This document shows positions 1-11,266 of a stretch of 64,000 bases of DNA, piece by piece. Origin of the DNA: Paragordius varius (taxonomy: Eukaryota; Nematomorpha); contig OZ176053.1 in assembly GCA_964247055.1 (NCBI GenBank), positions 7,006,001-7,070,000 of the forward strand. Reading direction: 5' to 3'. Every line of letters starts with the position of its first letter. Position 1 is the stretch's first letter. A program made the translations under genes and the position numbers. Below the pieces are notes generated by a model, which was not told where the DNA came from, made no database searches, and saw only the letters and a list, made by a program, of their open reading frames with translations.

Positions 1-431
1 ATGGTGAGTCAGTTGGGTTTTAAGTTGGTTAAAATGCCGCCACATTTTGACTAACTCCCTGGTTACAAAGGAAAATCGAAAACCGCCAAATATTCTAGTA
101 ATTATAGACAAAAGGATATGGTGAGTCAGTTGGGTTTTAAGTTGGTTAAAATGCCGCCACATTTTGACTAACTCCCTGGTTACAAAGGAAAATCGAAAAC
201 CGCCAAATATTCTAGTAATTATAGTCAAAAAGATATGGTGAGTCAGTTGGGTTTTAAGTTGGTTAAAATGCCGCCACATTTTGACTAACTCCCTGGTTAC
301 AAAGGAAAATCGAAAACCGCCAAATATTCTAGTAATTATAGACAAAAAGATATGGTGATTCAGTTGGGTTTTAAGTTGGTTAAAATGCCGCCACATTTTG
401 ACTAACTCCCTGGTTACAAAGGAAAATCGAA
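1..431. repeat. 117-bp satellite array (copy A)
   Basis: Units start at 1, 118, 235 and 352 and are nearly identical. The array ends at about 431 with the same exit sequence as the arrays at 22634 and 47216. The unit contains two CCGCCA cores and appears to be built from three diverged sub-repeats. On the minus strand the 117-bp unit has no stop in one frame, which yields long apparent ORFs that I treat as by-products of the repeat. Confidence 0.95.
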
Positions 432-1975
432 AAGAGAAATGCAATTAAACAGCCAAATATGGAGCTATCCATAACAGAAAAATCCGAATTACCGCCAAAT
501 TTGGATAATTCAGTAGTTACACAAAAAGAATAACTTCAGAAAAATTACAATTTAATTTATTGCAGATACTCTCCCCTTAACAATCTATAGATCAAATTAT
601 AAATAAATGAAGATCATATTTTACTTACTAATTTAACAAGTGTAGAACGTTTCACTTTATTAAATACGTTAAATATTTTGTAGCAAAATAAAAATAATTG
701 TGTATATAAGAGGGTCAAAAATTAGATCAATTTTTCGTGGACACAAACGCAGGTACACTTACAAAACACTTAATAATACACCTAGTTAATATGTTAATTG
801 TATTTCAAGAAAAATAGAATTCAAGTATTGTGTTACACAAACATGTATAGGAAGAAATTTCTCTAGACGGCCTTAATTAAAAAAAAAATTTGGCCGATAT
901 GTTTTATATATAGAGCGAATTTTAGCTTCAAAAGACATGACGACAAGCGATAACAATTGCACGACGTTATTTCTCGCTTAGGCAGGAATGTCGGTCAAAA
1001 AAGAACTTCTTTTTTCAAATTCGCGCGACAATATCATCTGACCCGCAGGGGCGTACCGATGGGGGGGCAAGGGGGTGCATCATGCCCCGGGCGCCGTTAT
1101 TTAGGGGCGCCTAAATGATTTTTTAAAATTAAATTGTAATTTTGCAAAAAAATAAGAACTTTTAAATGAGATTTTTCAGCAATTTATGTAATAATCCCTA
1201 TAATATATACTCTATTATTCACCTAATTAGTACCATTGAATAAATTTAGTATCATATAAATATATATATTTAATAGATTTAAAATATATATGATTGTGCT
1301 GTCTTATCTATGGTGTTTAGGTTACAACGTTTGTATTTTTTTTACTAAATTGTTTTATTGGCTTTTAAAAATAAGGGGGAGGGGGGGCGCCATAAATGTT
1401 TTATGCCCCGGGCGCCGCAAATGCTCGGTACGCCACTGCTGACCCGATATCATTGAAGCCGGCAGAAAATTTACGAATCGAATGGGACGAATATATCCCA
1501 GGCCAGATTTGATTCGTAAAACTTCATCGATAACAAAATGTAACATTAAATTTTTTTACGAGTCAAACCTACGTAAAATACAACTTCAAGCTTAACGTAG
1601 AGGGAAAAATGCTCGACGCTTTCATTGCAGGCATGGGAGTCAAAAAATTATTATTAGATTTGTATAGCAGATTCCCCACTCCATGTGGGAAAACGAACCC
1701 TAACCCTAAAACAAGTGAACATTGCTCTCAATTATAAATAGGCACCTCAATTAGCACTAATCGATGGCAACATGTTACGACAACAGCTGGGAAATACCAG
1801 AACAAGTGTCGATTCTGCCGTTTAAGTCATGACTGGAATCACCTCCAACTATACTGTAAGAAAAAAATGATTGCAATGTTTAGAACATCGAATGTGAAGC
1901 CACCCCTAAGATAACATTGATAATTAATTGAAAGCCAATACGCATGATGATGGACACAGTCAAGTGTTTCTTTTT
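432..1975 (+). mobile_element. 5' fragment of an old Ty3/gypsy-like fossil (copy A)
   Basis: Matches the first part of the fossil at 23560-27340: an LTR-like stretch with a TATA-like motif near 705, then gag-like sequence with a zinc-knuckle remnant near 1800-1860. The fragment stops at the start of the protease region, so most of pol is absent here. It is clearly broken, with many breaks, and old relative to the duplication. A hAT MITE is inserted in it. Confidence 0.6.
1046..1438. mobile_element. hAT-type MITE, 393 bp
   Basis: The element starts CAGGGGCGTACCG and ends CGGTACGCCACTG, giving near-perfect terminal inverted repeats, with subterminal GCCCCGGGCGCC-type motifs at both ends. It is flanked by an 8-bp target duplication, CTGACCCG, at 1038-1045 and 1439-1446. 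The same site is empty in copy C (near 48358) and in the B relative (near 24042), which proves insertion and fixes both ends to the base. It has no coding capacity. The 8-bp duplication and CA-TG ends place it with hAT elements. Confidence 0.95.
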
Positions 1976-2657
1976 TCGTCCCAATTCAACATTAAATTCG
2001 AAATTTCGAAAATTAAATAAGTTTTAGATCCATGTATTTTATATCATTCGAAAGAGCGTGAAAAACTGTATCTTCCAAATGGTAGTAAATTATTTTTAAT
2101 TAATCAGATGTAAAATTTATATGGTCGAAATTTTCAGCCCTGTAAACAAGTCAAAAGTTTTCACAGACAAACTATTAATTTTAATATTATTATTATTATG
2201 GTTATATTAATGTTTGATTAAAAAAAGTCTTTGAAAAAGCTTTTGGTTTGCTTTATTATAAAATTATTATTATCTTAAATATTTTACCTGGTGGATACTA
2301 AAATGCATAGATATAACTGTAAATTTATTGCATAATGGCCATAAAAGATCAAAATACCTTAAACTTGGTTCTTGTTTTTAAAATTTTGAAATTATAAGCT
2401 TTAAGGAAAAATAATTGATGAGATGGTAATTTTTTAAAAAACTAAACACTTAATGGCTGTTTTGAGAATAAAAGCAATAAAAAAATGTTTTAATCATTAA
2501 AACTCTCTTGTGTTTTCTTTTTTTGGACATCATCACCATATATACAAAGTTTGATTTATTTACATCCATTAGTTTTAAAAATATATTAAATAAAAAAACG
2601 CTCTCGTTTCGTGCGTTTGTCGCTCTCTATGCCCAATATTAATAATAGATGTAAAAT
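1976..2657. repeat. Conserved non-coding block shared by A, B and C
   Basis: Closely matches 28799-29590 and 48900-49578. It is AT-rich with no ORF worth reporting and no terminal repeats that I can see. In B it carries an additional ~100-bp stretch. Its origin is unknown. Confidence 0.7.
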
Positions 2658-2878
2658 AATGTGACCAGATATTTAGAACCCTGGCGCAGTACAAAATTAA
2701 AACACACTTTGCCTATTTTTTAACCGGATTTTCGGTGTTTTATATTAAATGATATTGTTCGTTATTTATAAGCTCATTAGAAATTAGAATATCCAACAAT
2801 AAATTTATTAAAAATTTAATATAAATGTATGTACATATAATTATAGCATATGTCATATATATGGATATATAATAATAC

Positions 2879-2950
2879 TAGCGTAAATCTCGTGCTGCTA
2901 CGCAGCTCGAGGAAGTGCTTCGGACTGGGGGGCTATTTGAAAAAAGGGAC
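2879..2950. other. Short GC-rich island with two small hairpins
   Basis: This block is far richer in GC than its surroundings. It can fold as two small stems, GCTGC-TAC-GCAGC and GAAG-TG-CTTC, in immediate succession. It is repeated at about 49800-49872 in copy C with one visible change and was not seen in B. It has no recognisable tRNA or SINE promoter boxes. Function unknown. Confidence 0.4.
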
Positions 2951-3892
2951 AATAAAATGATCCACATATGTAATGTGACCAGATATTTTGAATTTTGACG
3001 CAGTACAAAATTAAAACATTTACAACATCGGGGTGGTATATTACACAGTCACAAAATATCTCAATGATATATATATATATATATATATATATATTCTGAT
3101 AAGAAAATATCAAAATTATCAAGGTTTTGGTTTTAACCCTTACCAGTTATCAAAGTAAGTTATTTACACTTTTGTGATTAAGTCCGTATATAATTGCCAA
3201 AGGTGCGCATTTTTTCAAATACATATTTTGGTGAAAGCTAAATGCTTTATTTCAAAAGATATCACTAAAAAATATAACACAAACTAAAAGAGCAAAACAA
3301 TATTTTTAATTTATAATTTTTAGATATGGGCTCTGAAAGTCTCATTTTTTTGCCTCTTTTAAAATGGACTGTGCTCTAAAAACGGAAAAATTTCGACATT
3401 ATACAATAATTTCAAATATATTCTAAATTTTGTTATCGAATAAATATGTTTTTTAAAAAATGCATACCTTAAAAATTTAATTTTTAGCAAAATTTTGTTG
3501 AAGCGTTTTTGTTTATGATGGACACGATACAAACGGTTGAGATGCTATACAATTTATATATATAATTCGATAATGCTAATTTTTCTCGTTCAGAATTTTG
3601 ATTAAAATTTTCGCTCGTTTTTAAGTAAAAATTGTGTTTTATAACAAAAATTCACCAAAATTTGCAAGCAAACAAACCTTTAATTTAAAATTCTCAACAT
3701 ACAGTAATTTTCAACATCATTTAACTCTTTAGAGGGTTTTATTATATCCTAAAGCTTTATACCGTTTTCATTCTGCTTCAAAATAGTTTGCGCTTCAATA
3801 AAATATTTCAAATTTGTTTATGAAAAATAAGAAAACTAATAAAAATTAAAGTTAAGGAAAAAAATTTAGAAATATCATACCTCCCATCGCTG

Positions 3893-4530
3893 ATCAAATC
3901 ATGACCCGGTCAATTGACCGGGTCATGATCAGGTCAGTGACTATTTATTTTTTAACCATAGTCATTGAAAAAAACACCTTTTAAAAAAATGCTAGTAAAT
4001 TTTTTTTGGAAGAGAGATAGTAAGATTTTATTGTTTTTAATATATTTTTTAAAACACAAATATTATTTAAATATGCTTATTTCGAAAAACAAAACAATAT
4101 AGCACTTTGCAAAATATGCAATACAATATATGTGAACCAATCAAAAATGAAAAACATCCTATAATTGGTATTTTAATGATGAAAGAAAGTGTAAAACAAA
4201 TTAGGTAAAATTTAAAATATCTAGTATAAAAAATCTATGCATTTGAAGATTCAGAAGGCTACAAACATGTGGCAAAATTTATTTGAAAACAATTTCTTGA
4301 TCAAATTCGATCGAAAATATGTGTAAATAATAAATATCAAAAAAATGTATACAAACTTTAAAGAAAAAACATGACATTATTAATGTAACGCAAGTGTAAT
4401 TTAAACTTATTTTGACAATCCAATATCGCATGATACTTATTTAAGTACAATTGGTCATGACCATGGTCTGACTGGGTCTGACCGGATTTTTTGAAAAAGT
4501 AATCAAGCACAACCCTACTCCCACCTAATG
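3893..4530. repeat. GTCATGACC-rich repeat, ~640 bp (copy A)
   Basis: Starts near a long palindrome built on GACCCGGTCAATTGACCGGG and ends near a cluster of GGTCATGACC and GTCTGACTGGGTCTGACC motifs. Other members are at 27584-28262, 35678-36306 and 50816-51428, with an inverted piece at 44600-44750. The interior is AT-rich with no coding. It behaves like a MITE-like dispersed repeat, but the ends do not show a clean target duplication. Confidence 0.6.
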
Positions 4531-5160
4531 AGTAAAGACGTAAAAACAAACAATTTTTAAATACGAAAAAACGTTTATTTCGTTATCATATGCCATATAT
4601 AATGAATTTTATATAATATGTTACGGGAATAACAATTTTCTACATAATTTCCCGTTTGATTAATATAACAAAAAAATGAAATTTTTAAACGTGCTCAAAC
4701 ATTTATTAAAATATCATGAATTAATTTTGTTAACTCACTCTAAATTTGGAGGCACCTCTTTTTGCGTAAGCCCTGAATAAAAGAGCCATTAGCCTGAATC
4801 TTACGATTCGAGATTTATAGTTTTGCCACTGCTGCCTTTATAAGCGGTTTGACGCATTCAATCCAATTTTATGTATAATACGAGTGGAAAATAAAATATT
4901 AACCAATTAAAAATAGGCCAATCTTAGTTTTTTACCGCAAAATGAACCATTTCTTTACAATTTATGTGGTTATTTTTACAGAGGGTACTATATTAAATTC
5001 TAAAATACTTTTATTGAATAAATAAAAGGTAAATTATATATTTATATAAAATTTATTTTTTTAATTTAAAAAAGCAGTACAAAAGTGGGCGCAGTACAGG
5101 CGCAGTTTTTTTCTGAAAACCCAGTACTGTACTGCGAAAAACAGCCTATCTGGTCACATT

Positions 5161-6242
5161 TTGTATTATTTTTCAATTTTTCCATTGCACACATGTCACG
5201 CTGACTAAATTTTTAACTTTAGGTTTTAGTTAAAAGTAAATATTATCAAGTATTTTTGAATAAAATTTTTAATATATTTCTGTTAATTAATGTAATATAA
5301 AAGTAAAATTTTGCCATCGTTTCAATTCCCTCCATATTTTTTAAAGTATTTAATTTTATACAGACCCGGGGTATCCAACTACCCCAATTTAAATCGAAGG
5401 GCTAAAATGAATGTCTTGTATCCAAGTGTTAAAAAAGGATCTGTAGCTAGCCAAATGAATAGTAATAGTAAGAACGTATGTGGTAATTGGCCAGAAATCA
5501 AATCTCCTGGGAATTATACATATCGAAATAAAAGGTCAACGAAACATTTTGGCTAGTTTTATTAGAAGCGTTCTCAAAACGGTGTGAGGTTGTGTTCACA
5601 AAGTTATATCCTCAACTGTTTAATATATAAATTTTTTTGGTTTGGTGTAGACGGCTTATTTCTTTAATTTCTGAAACAGATCATCGTCAGAGTTCAAAAA
5701 CTATTGATTGAAACTCCATATTAAACATTTCTCACCTCTTTACCACCCTCAAACTAAAGTGTCAGTAAAACGACGATTCGGACGATAAAGATAAAATATG
5801 ACGCGAAAAAAGCAAAATCGTTCAGACTTGGCGATGCTAAATTTATCGGACTATTGCTAGATGTGTCTTTGTTGATCAAAAAACAGAAATATTTTTTGAA
5901 CTAGAAAGCCAGCGGAATACTGAAGGGATCAGTAGATTTTAAAGATTCATCCGAAGTAACTTATTATTCGGAATGTAAAGACCAAAGGTTGGCGAAAAGA
6001 CGTAGTTGCTCGCCCAATATCGCCCACATGGTCGCTGTTTTTGATGGTCGAGTTAATTTTCCCAAAAAAATGCTAAGCTGTACGCCAAAATTTGGAAGGG
6101 AGATGTTAGGAGAATTTTGTTTAGTTATAAATATTAATTCTATATTTAATAGAATATACATTCTAATCGCTATATATGTATTATTGTATTGTATTTATAA
6201 CTATTCTGATTTAATAAATAGCTTAAATGTAAACAACTATTT
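5161..6242 (+). other. Region of small conserved ORFs, no recognised gene
   Basis: An ATG ORF of 49 codons at 5407-5556 keeps its frame in copies B (near 37151) and C (52300-52449). It is preceded by TATACAG, which resembles a 3' splice site. A second open stretch at about 5986-6267 reads through Ser/Cys/Lys-rich sequence into a hydrophobic tail and is also present in B and C. None resembles a family I know. They may be decayed exons of one former gene. The inverted B copy lacks about 400 bp between the two stretches, without GT-AG ends. Confidence 0.3.
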
Positions 6243-6720
6243 TAAATATGGTAACAGCATCCGATAAAGAAACTATATCTTTAAAGCGGGTAAAACGGTT
6301 TTCCTTGTTAAATAATGGTGAAAGAAAAATCAATCTCGAATACTGTGCTAGAGAAGGCATTTGATTTTTCTCCAAATATAATAACAACAGCCGATAATGA
6401 GTGCTGAGAATCGGTTAAAACAATCTTTTTTTATAGTAATAGAGCGGTACTTATCATTTACGCGACCATGTCTCATAACACATTTGATAATCACATTCAT
6501 ACTGCAATACTATATTCCGAAACCACTGAAATTTAAAAAATTGATACCGGGTATTATAAGAAAATAAATCAATTGGCCTCCTATAGATGTTGAAGAATTT
6601 TTTTAAGAAGAAACCGAATGAATACCCCGAATGGTCAAAGCTTCAACACATGACGCTCTCAAATTTTACGTTCACGCTCAAAACTACGATCCAAAAAACT
6701 TACTTCCAAATTCACCGTAA
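6243..6720 (+). pseudogene. Decayed copy of the Lys-rich NSP gene
   Basis: Carries the degenerate LKR-type repeat near 6281 and then the C-terminal domain, recognisable as W/L-IPxYI and DVEEFF-like codons near 6540-6610, ending in the family's TTCACCGTAA stop context at 6720. The frame is interrupted several times relative to the gene at 19591. The flanks downstream match those of the other family members. Confidence 0.6.
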
Positions 6721-7192
6721 GAGTTTTTTAACACAGTTCTAGATATATATATACATTTTAATAAATTAAATTTTATTATCGCCCTAAATCAGAAAATTTT
6801 GTTGGATATAATCCTGCAAATAAACCCAATTTAAATAATTAAATTTATTCATTAATGAGATTTTATGAATCCTTTGTTTCAGACATTTGAGTTTATTTTT
6901 ATGTATGAGTCAATACCTTCTTCAAATTAAGGGTACAGATATATTTATAACTATTATTCGTTTATAAATTGTAAAAAATTTATTTATTTTATTATATTTT
7001 GCCTTAAAAATTATATCAATTGAAAATCTTATACCATTTAATATGGTTGTGCGAAAAACATATTTGTGAAAATTTTGACTGACTATCTTTATAACGACAC
7101 TAAAGAATCATAATATAAATGAATATAGTTCTGCAATACAATTCGCCTAATCATCTTTGTAATTTATTGTTAAGATTTGGTAATATATATAT
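6721..7192. repeat. 3' flank of the NSP gene unit
   Basis: AT-rich sequence with no gene. It ends in the recurrent motif GTTAAGATTTGGTAA followed by a (TA)n tract, which marks the MITE insertion site in every unit. The same flank recurs at 10336-10797, 38421-38883 and 53610-54146, and inverted at 9177-9647, 40309-40770 and 56059-56526. Confidence 0.6.
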
Positions 7193-7720
7193 GCACTTCA
7201 TAGAGTATCCTTGAACACTTCAGGTTAGTCCTTGATCATTTGTTTGATCCTTAAAATTTTAAATTTAGATTTAATCATAATGTTTAGATGATTTTTTTTG
7301 ATTATTTTTTAACCGAATTTACTTTTATCACATATTTCTTCATTTTAAAATTAAATTGTTCATTCAAAAACCAAATATATTTGTTTTAACTTAAATTTTT
7401 TCAATTCAAAAAATATTAATTTATAAATCATGAAAATATGTAATTAATGGCCCAGAAAACCTATATAATTTATAATTACGTATTAAATATTTATGGATAA
7501 AATATTTTTAAATTGATAAGATAGATTGTTTCTGCATGATTAAAGTTGATATTGATTAGATGTTGAATTAAGATAATAGATTAAAAATCATAAAATAGAT
7601 GAATGATAAAACTTTGATTGATAAAGTTAAAAATTTACAAAAAGTTAAAGGACCAACTTGAAGTGTTCAAGGACCAACTTAAAATGTTTAAAGAGTAACT
7701 TGAAGATACTCTTGAAGTGC
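7193..7720. mobile_element. MITE, CACTTCAAGAG-type TIRs (A1)
   Basis: The left end begins GCACTTCATAGAGTATCC and the right end is its inverse, ACTCTTGAAGTGC, with repeated TCCTTGAACACTTCA modules inside each end. It is flanked by TA repeats on both sides, consistent with a TA target. The equivalent site after the gene at 19591 (near 20905-20935) has TA repeats but no MITE. No coding capacity. Confidence 0.75.
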
Positions 7721-7724
7721 AAAT

Positions 7725-7726
<2 letters not shown>

Positions 7727-7788
<62 letters not shown>
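7727..7788. repeat. (TA)n microsatellite, ~31 units
   Basis: A pure TA tract at the right edge of the MITE. In copy C the same position (54660-54676) is about 8 units long, so this has changed since the duplication. Confidence 0.95.
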
Positions 7789-7792
<4 letters not shown>

Positions 7793-8451
7793 TTTAGATA
7801 TAACTTTTAGATACCTAAAATCCTAACTAAAACGAACAAAAATAGTATTTTGATATCAAATTGTCAAATAACGCGACAAAGATATATTTTCCATAAATTA
7901 ATATTAATAAATAATTAAACGCATATTAAAGATTCAAAAAGCAGCCTTGTGACAATGTACAGCGTGGAGAAAAAGGTATCCTACGCAAACCAAATTTTAC
8001 TGTGGAAAAGGGTCAGTTACTTTAATAATTAAAATACAAAAGAATATTTGGCTCATTAATCGAACAGTCGTATTCGCGGAAAAGGTCAAAATTGGATTTG
8101 CGCTTTTCCCATTCCGTTTCTATTTGCGCGCTCTAAATTTGTTGAATTTATATAAAACGAACGACACTAAAAGTTAAAAAAGAGCCGTTGTCTGTTATAG
8201 GGTTAATATAATATATTCCCACACCTACCAACCCTTTATAAATTCGTTGTACAATATATGCGACAATAAAAATAAGCCTATACGTTTTTCAATTGTTTTA
8301 AAGTAATTTTAATGAAAAATTTTATAAGTTAAATTATGTATATATAGATCAATCAAGATATAAATCAATCAATTAATCTACATCGCTAGTTGCAAAATAT
8401 TATCTTTTTATATTTATAGCTAATTGTATTTTTTTATAAGTGGACAGTCTT
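7789..8451. repeat. 3' module of the NSP gene unit
   Basis: No ORF. Contains the recurrent CAGCC..GTGACAATGTAC block near 7940, a CGCGGAAAAGGTCAAAATTG block near 8076 and the CATTCCGTTTCTATTTGCGC block near 8113. Homologous modules occur at 13790-14310, 21061-21200, 22504-22633, 54690-55340 and 60655-61190, and inverted at 15850-16215 and 39640-40090. It separates gene and satellite in each unit. Confidence 0.6.
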
Positions 8452-8665
8452 CAATAATTTGGTAATTTCTCTGAGACCATTGAACTAAGCAACTTATCTG
8501 GTGGGTCATTTTGATTTCTCTGTAACTGGACACATACCTAGCGGTTTATTTAGCTTAATACCTATAAAACAGGTAACATATCTGGTGGTTCACATAATTT
8601 CTCAGTAGTTATATAATTGGGCCATTCACCTGACGGTTTATTGTGATTTCTCTGTAATTATCAAA
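8452..8665. repeat. ~50-bp satellite array (TATCTGGCGGTTTA orientation)
   Basis: Degenerate tandem units of about 50 bp carrying CATATCTGGYGGTT and ATTTCTCTGTAACTA. The array is cut short at a junction that contains two TTAGGG units (near 8665-8680), then runs into the flank of an inverted MITE. Confidence 0.8.
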
Positions 8666-8724
8666 TTAGGGTTAGGGTTTTTGTAATCAAAGGGTTATAT
8701 CAACGTTTATATATAAATACATTT

Positions 8725-9176
8725 TGTCTTCAAGAGTATCTTTAAACACTTTAAGTTAGTCCTTAAACATTTAAAGTTAATCCTTAAACATTTCATTGGT
8801 CCTTTAACTCTTTTTCGTTTTAAGTTTTATAAATCAAACTTTGTATCATTCATCCATTTAATGATTTTTAACTTATTCTCTTAATTCAATATAGACGCTA
8901 AATAAATATCAACTTTTAAACAATCTATCTTATTAATTTTTTAAAAAAATATTTTATATATACGTATATATAGGTTTTCTAAGCCATTAATTACAAATTC
9001 CCATGAAACATCTATAAATTAATAATTTTTTTGAATTGAAATTTGAGTTGAAACAAATAAATCTGGTTGTAAGAACAATATCAAAATTATGATCAATAAA
9101 TTTCAAAATTTAAGGACAAATTGAAAATGATCTAGGACTTACCTGAAGTGTGTTCAAGGGCACTCTTGAAGTGCAA
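8725..9176. mobile_element. MITE, CACTTCAAGAG-type TIRs (A2, inverted)
   Basis: Same family as 7193-7720 but a shorter, diverged subtype in reverse orientation. The left end is TTGTCTTCAAGAGTATC and the right end GGGCACTCTTGAAGTGCAA, followed by (TA)n and then the reverse complement of the GTTAAGATTTGGTAAC motif. Confidence 0.72.
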
Positions 9177-9647
9177 ATTATATATATATATATATATGTT
9201 ACCAAATCTTAACAATAGTTTACAAAGATGATAATTTTAGGCAGGAAGTAGTAAAGAATTGTATTGCAGAACATGATTCCCCCATGAAATGATTCTTTAG
9301 TGCCGTTTATAAAGATAGCCAGTCAAAATTTTCACATACGAATCAGGCACGTCCATATAGAATGGATAATTTTAAAATTGATATAATTTTTATGGTGTTT
9401 TTAAAATTAAATATTTTTTTACAACTAATCGAATAAGAACTATAGAATTTATTTGTGCCCGTAATTTGAAGAAGGTGTTCATTCATACAATAAAATAAAC
9501 TCAATCTGAAAGCTATGATCCATAATATCTCTATTCTCTAATGAATAATACTAATTATTTAAATTGAGTTTATTTACAGGATATATTTTCCGACAAAATT
9601 TTCTTATTTAGGGCAAAATTTATCATAAAATATAGATCTGTTAACTC

Positions 9648-9990
9648 TTACGGTGAATTTGGAAGTAAGTTTCGTAATATGTTGATGATTTGAGCATTAG
9701 TCGCATTCATTAAGTTTTTTCTTTAAAAAATTCTTCAACATCTATAGGAGGCCAATTGATTTATTTTCTTATAATTCACGGTATCAATTTTTTAAATTTC
9801 AGTGGTTTCGGAATATAGTGTTGCCAGTATGAATCTGATTTGAGATGTTGTAGGAGGCATGGTCGCATAAAGGATAAGTACCGCTGTATTACTATTAAAA
9901 AAGATTGTTTAAACCGATTCTTATCACTCATTATCGGCTGTTGTTATCATATTTGGAGCAAAATTAAATGCCTTCTGTAACACAGTATTC
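9648..9990 (-). pseudogene. Decayed NSP gene copy, minus strand
   Basis: The reverse complement ends in the family stop context (TTACGGTGAATTTGG at 9648) and carries the degenerate IPxY and DVEEFF-like region. It forms the right arm partner of the copy at 6243-6720. Interrupted frame. Confidence 0.55.
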
Positions 9991-10079
9991 GAAAAAATTT
10001 CAGGAGTTAAATTATGTATATATAGATCAATCAAGATATACATCAGTCAATTAATCTACATCGCTAGTAAAAAAATTTT

Positions 10080-10335
10080 CAATAAAAAACTGAATGAATG
10101 CGCCGATGCGACCATGCCTCCTACAACATCTGAAATCAGATTCACTGGCAACACGATAGGACTCAAATATTTCAAAACCAATGAAATTTAAGATGTGGAT
10201 ACCGGATATTATAAGAAAAAAAATCAATTGGCCTTTTATAGATGTTAAAGAATTTTTTTAAGAAAAAACTGAATGAATCCGCCTAATGCTCAAAGCATCA
10301 ATATATTACGAAACTTACTTCCAAATTCACCGTAA
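10080..10335 (+). pseudogene. Decayed NSP gene copy (C-terminal part)
   Basis: Begins just after a junction at about 10010-10075 (sequence otherwise found next to satellite arrays) and ends with TTCACCGTAA at 10335. Only the C-terminal domain is represented and the frame is broken. Confidence 0.55.
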
Positions 10336-10797
10336 GAGTTAACAGATCTATATTTTATGATATATTTATTGCCCTAAATGAGAAAATTTTGTCGGAAAAT
10401 ATATCCTGTAAATAAACTCAATTTAAATAATTAGTATTATTCATTAGAGAATAGAGATATTATGTATCTTAGCTTTCAGACTTTGAGTTTATTTTATTGT
10501 ATGAGTGGACACCTTCTTCAAATTACAAAGGGCACAAATAAATTCTATAGTTATTATTCGATTAATTGTATATTTAATTTTAAAAAGACCTTAAAAATTA
10601 TATCAATTTTAAAATTATCCATTCAATATGGACGTGCCTGATTCGTATGTGAAAATTTTGACTGGCTATCTTTATAAACGGCACTAAAGAATCAATAGGG
10701 GAATCATGTTCTGCAATACAATACTTTACTACTTCCTGCCTAAAATTATCATCTTTGTAAACTATTGTTAAGATTTGGTAATATATATATATATTAT

Positions 10798-11243
10798 TTG
10801 CCCTTCAAGAGTGCCCTTGAACACACTTCAGGTAAGTCCTTGATCATTTCCAGTTGGTCCTTAGATTTTAAATTTTATTGATCATAATTTTGTTATTGTT
10901 CTTTAAACCAGATTTATTTGTTTCAACTCAAATTTTTCCAATTCAACAAAATTATTAATTTATAGGTGTTTCATGGAAATTTGTAATTAATGGCTTAGAA
11001 AACCTATATAATTATTACGTATATATAAAATATTTTTTTAAACAATTAATAAGATTTGATATTTATTTAGCGTCTATATTGAATTAGGAGAATAGGTTAA
11101 AAATCATTAAATGGATGAATGATACAAAGTTTGATTTATAAAACTTAAAACAAAAAAGAGTTAGGACCAATGAAATGTTTAAGGATTAACTTTAAATGTT
11201 CAAGGACTAACTTGAAGTGTTTAAAGATACTCTTGAAGACAAA
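10798..11243. mobile_element. MITE, CACTTCAAGAG-type TIRs (A3)
   Basis: The left end is TTGCCCTTCAAGAGTGCCC and the right end GATACTCTTGAAGACAA. It is preceded by GTTAAGATTTGGTAA and (TA)n. Same subtype as 38884-39340. The hAT element at 11267 landed in the TA-rich flank immediately to its right. Confidence 0.72.
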
Positions 11244-11266
11244 ATGATATATTATATAATCTATAT

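Larger units (their letters stand above)
2658..5160. mobile_element. Possible non-autonomous TIR element (GTGACCAGATA ends), copy A
   Basis: The left end reads AATGTGACCAGATA and the right end is its exact reverse complement at 5147-5160. Both ends carry GCAGTAC repeats just inside. A second left-type end lies at 2973, so there may be a nested or duplicated end. Related copies lie at 34795-36910, at 49579-52053, and inverted from 43997. I see no transposase ORF and no clear target duplication, so the superfamily is not assigned. The element is mostly AT-rich filler plus the GTCATGACC repeat. Confidence 0.5.

Noticed and set aside
1-431. CRISPR array
   Set aside because: The units are contiguous, with no variable spacers, in a eukaryotic repeat context with no cas-like genes. 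It is an ordinary satellite.
1698-1709. CCCTAACCCTAA as a telomere
   Set aside because: Only two units, inside the old gypsy fossil and repeated at 24300 and 48620 by duplication. It is not a telomeric array.
2658-5160. Assigning the GTGACCAGATA element to a named transposon superfamily
   Set aside because: The inverted ends are clear but no target duplication or transposase is visible, so the superfamily is left open.
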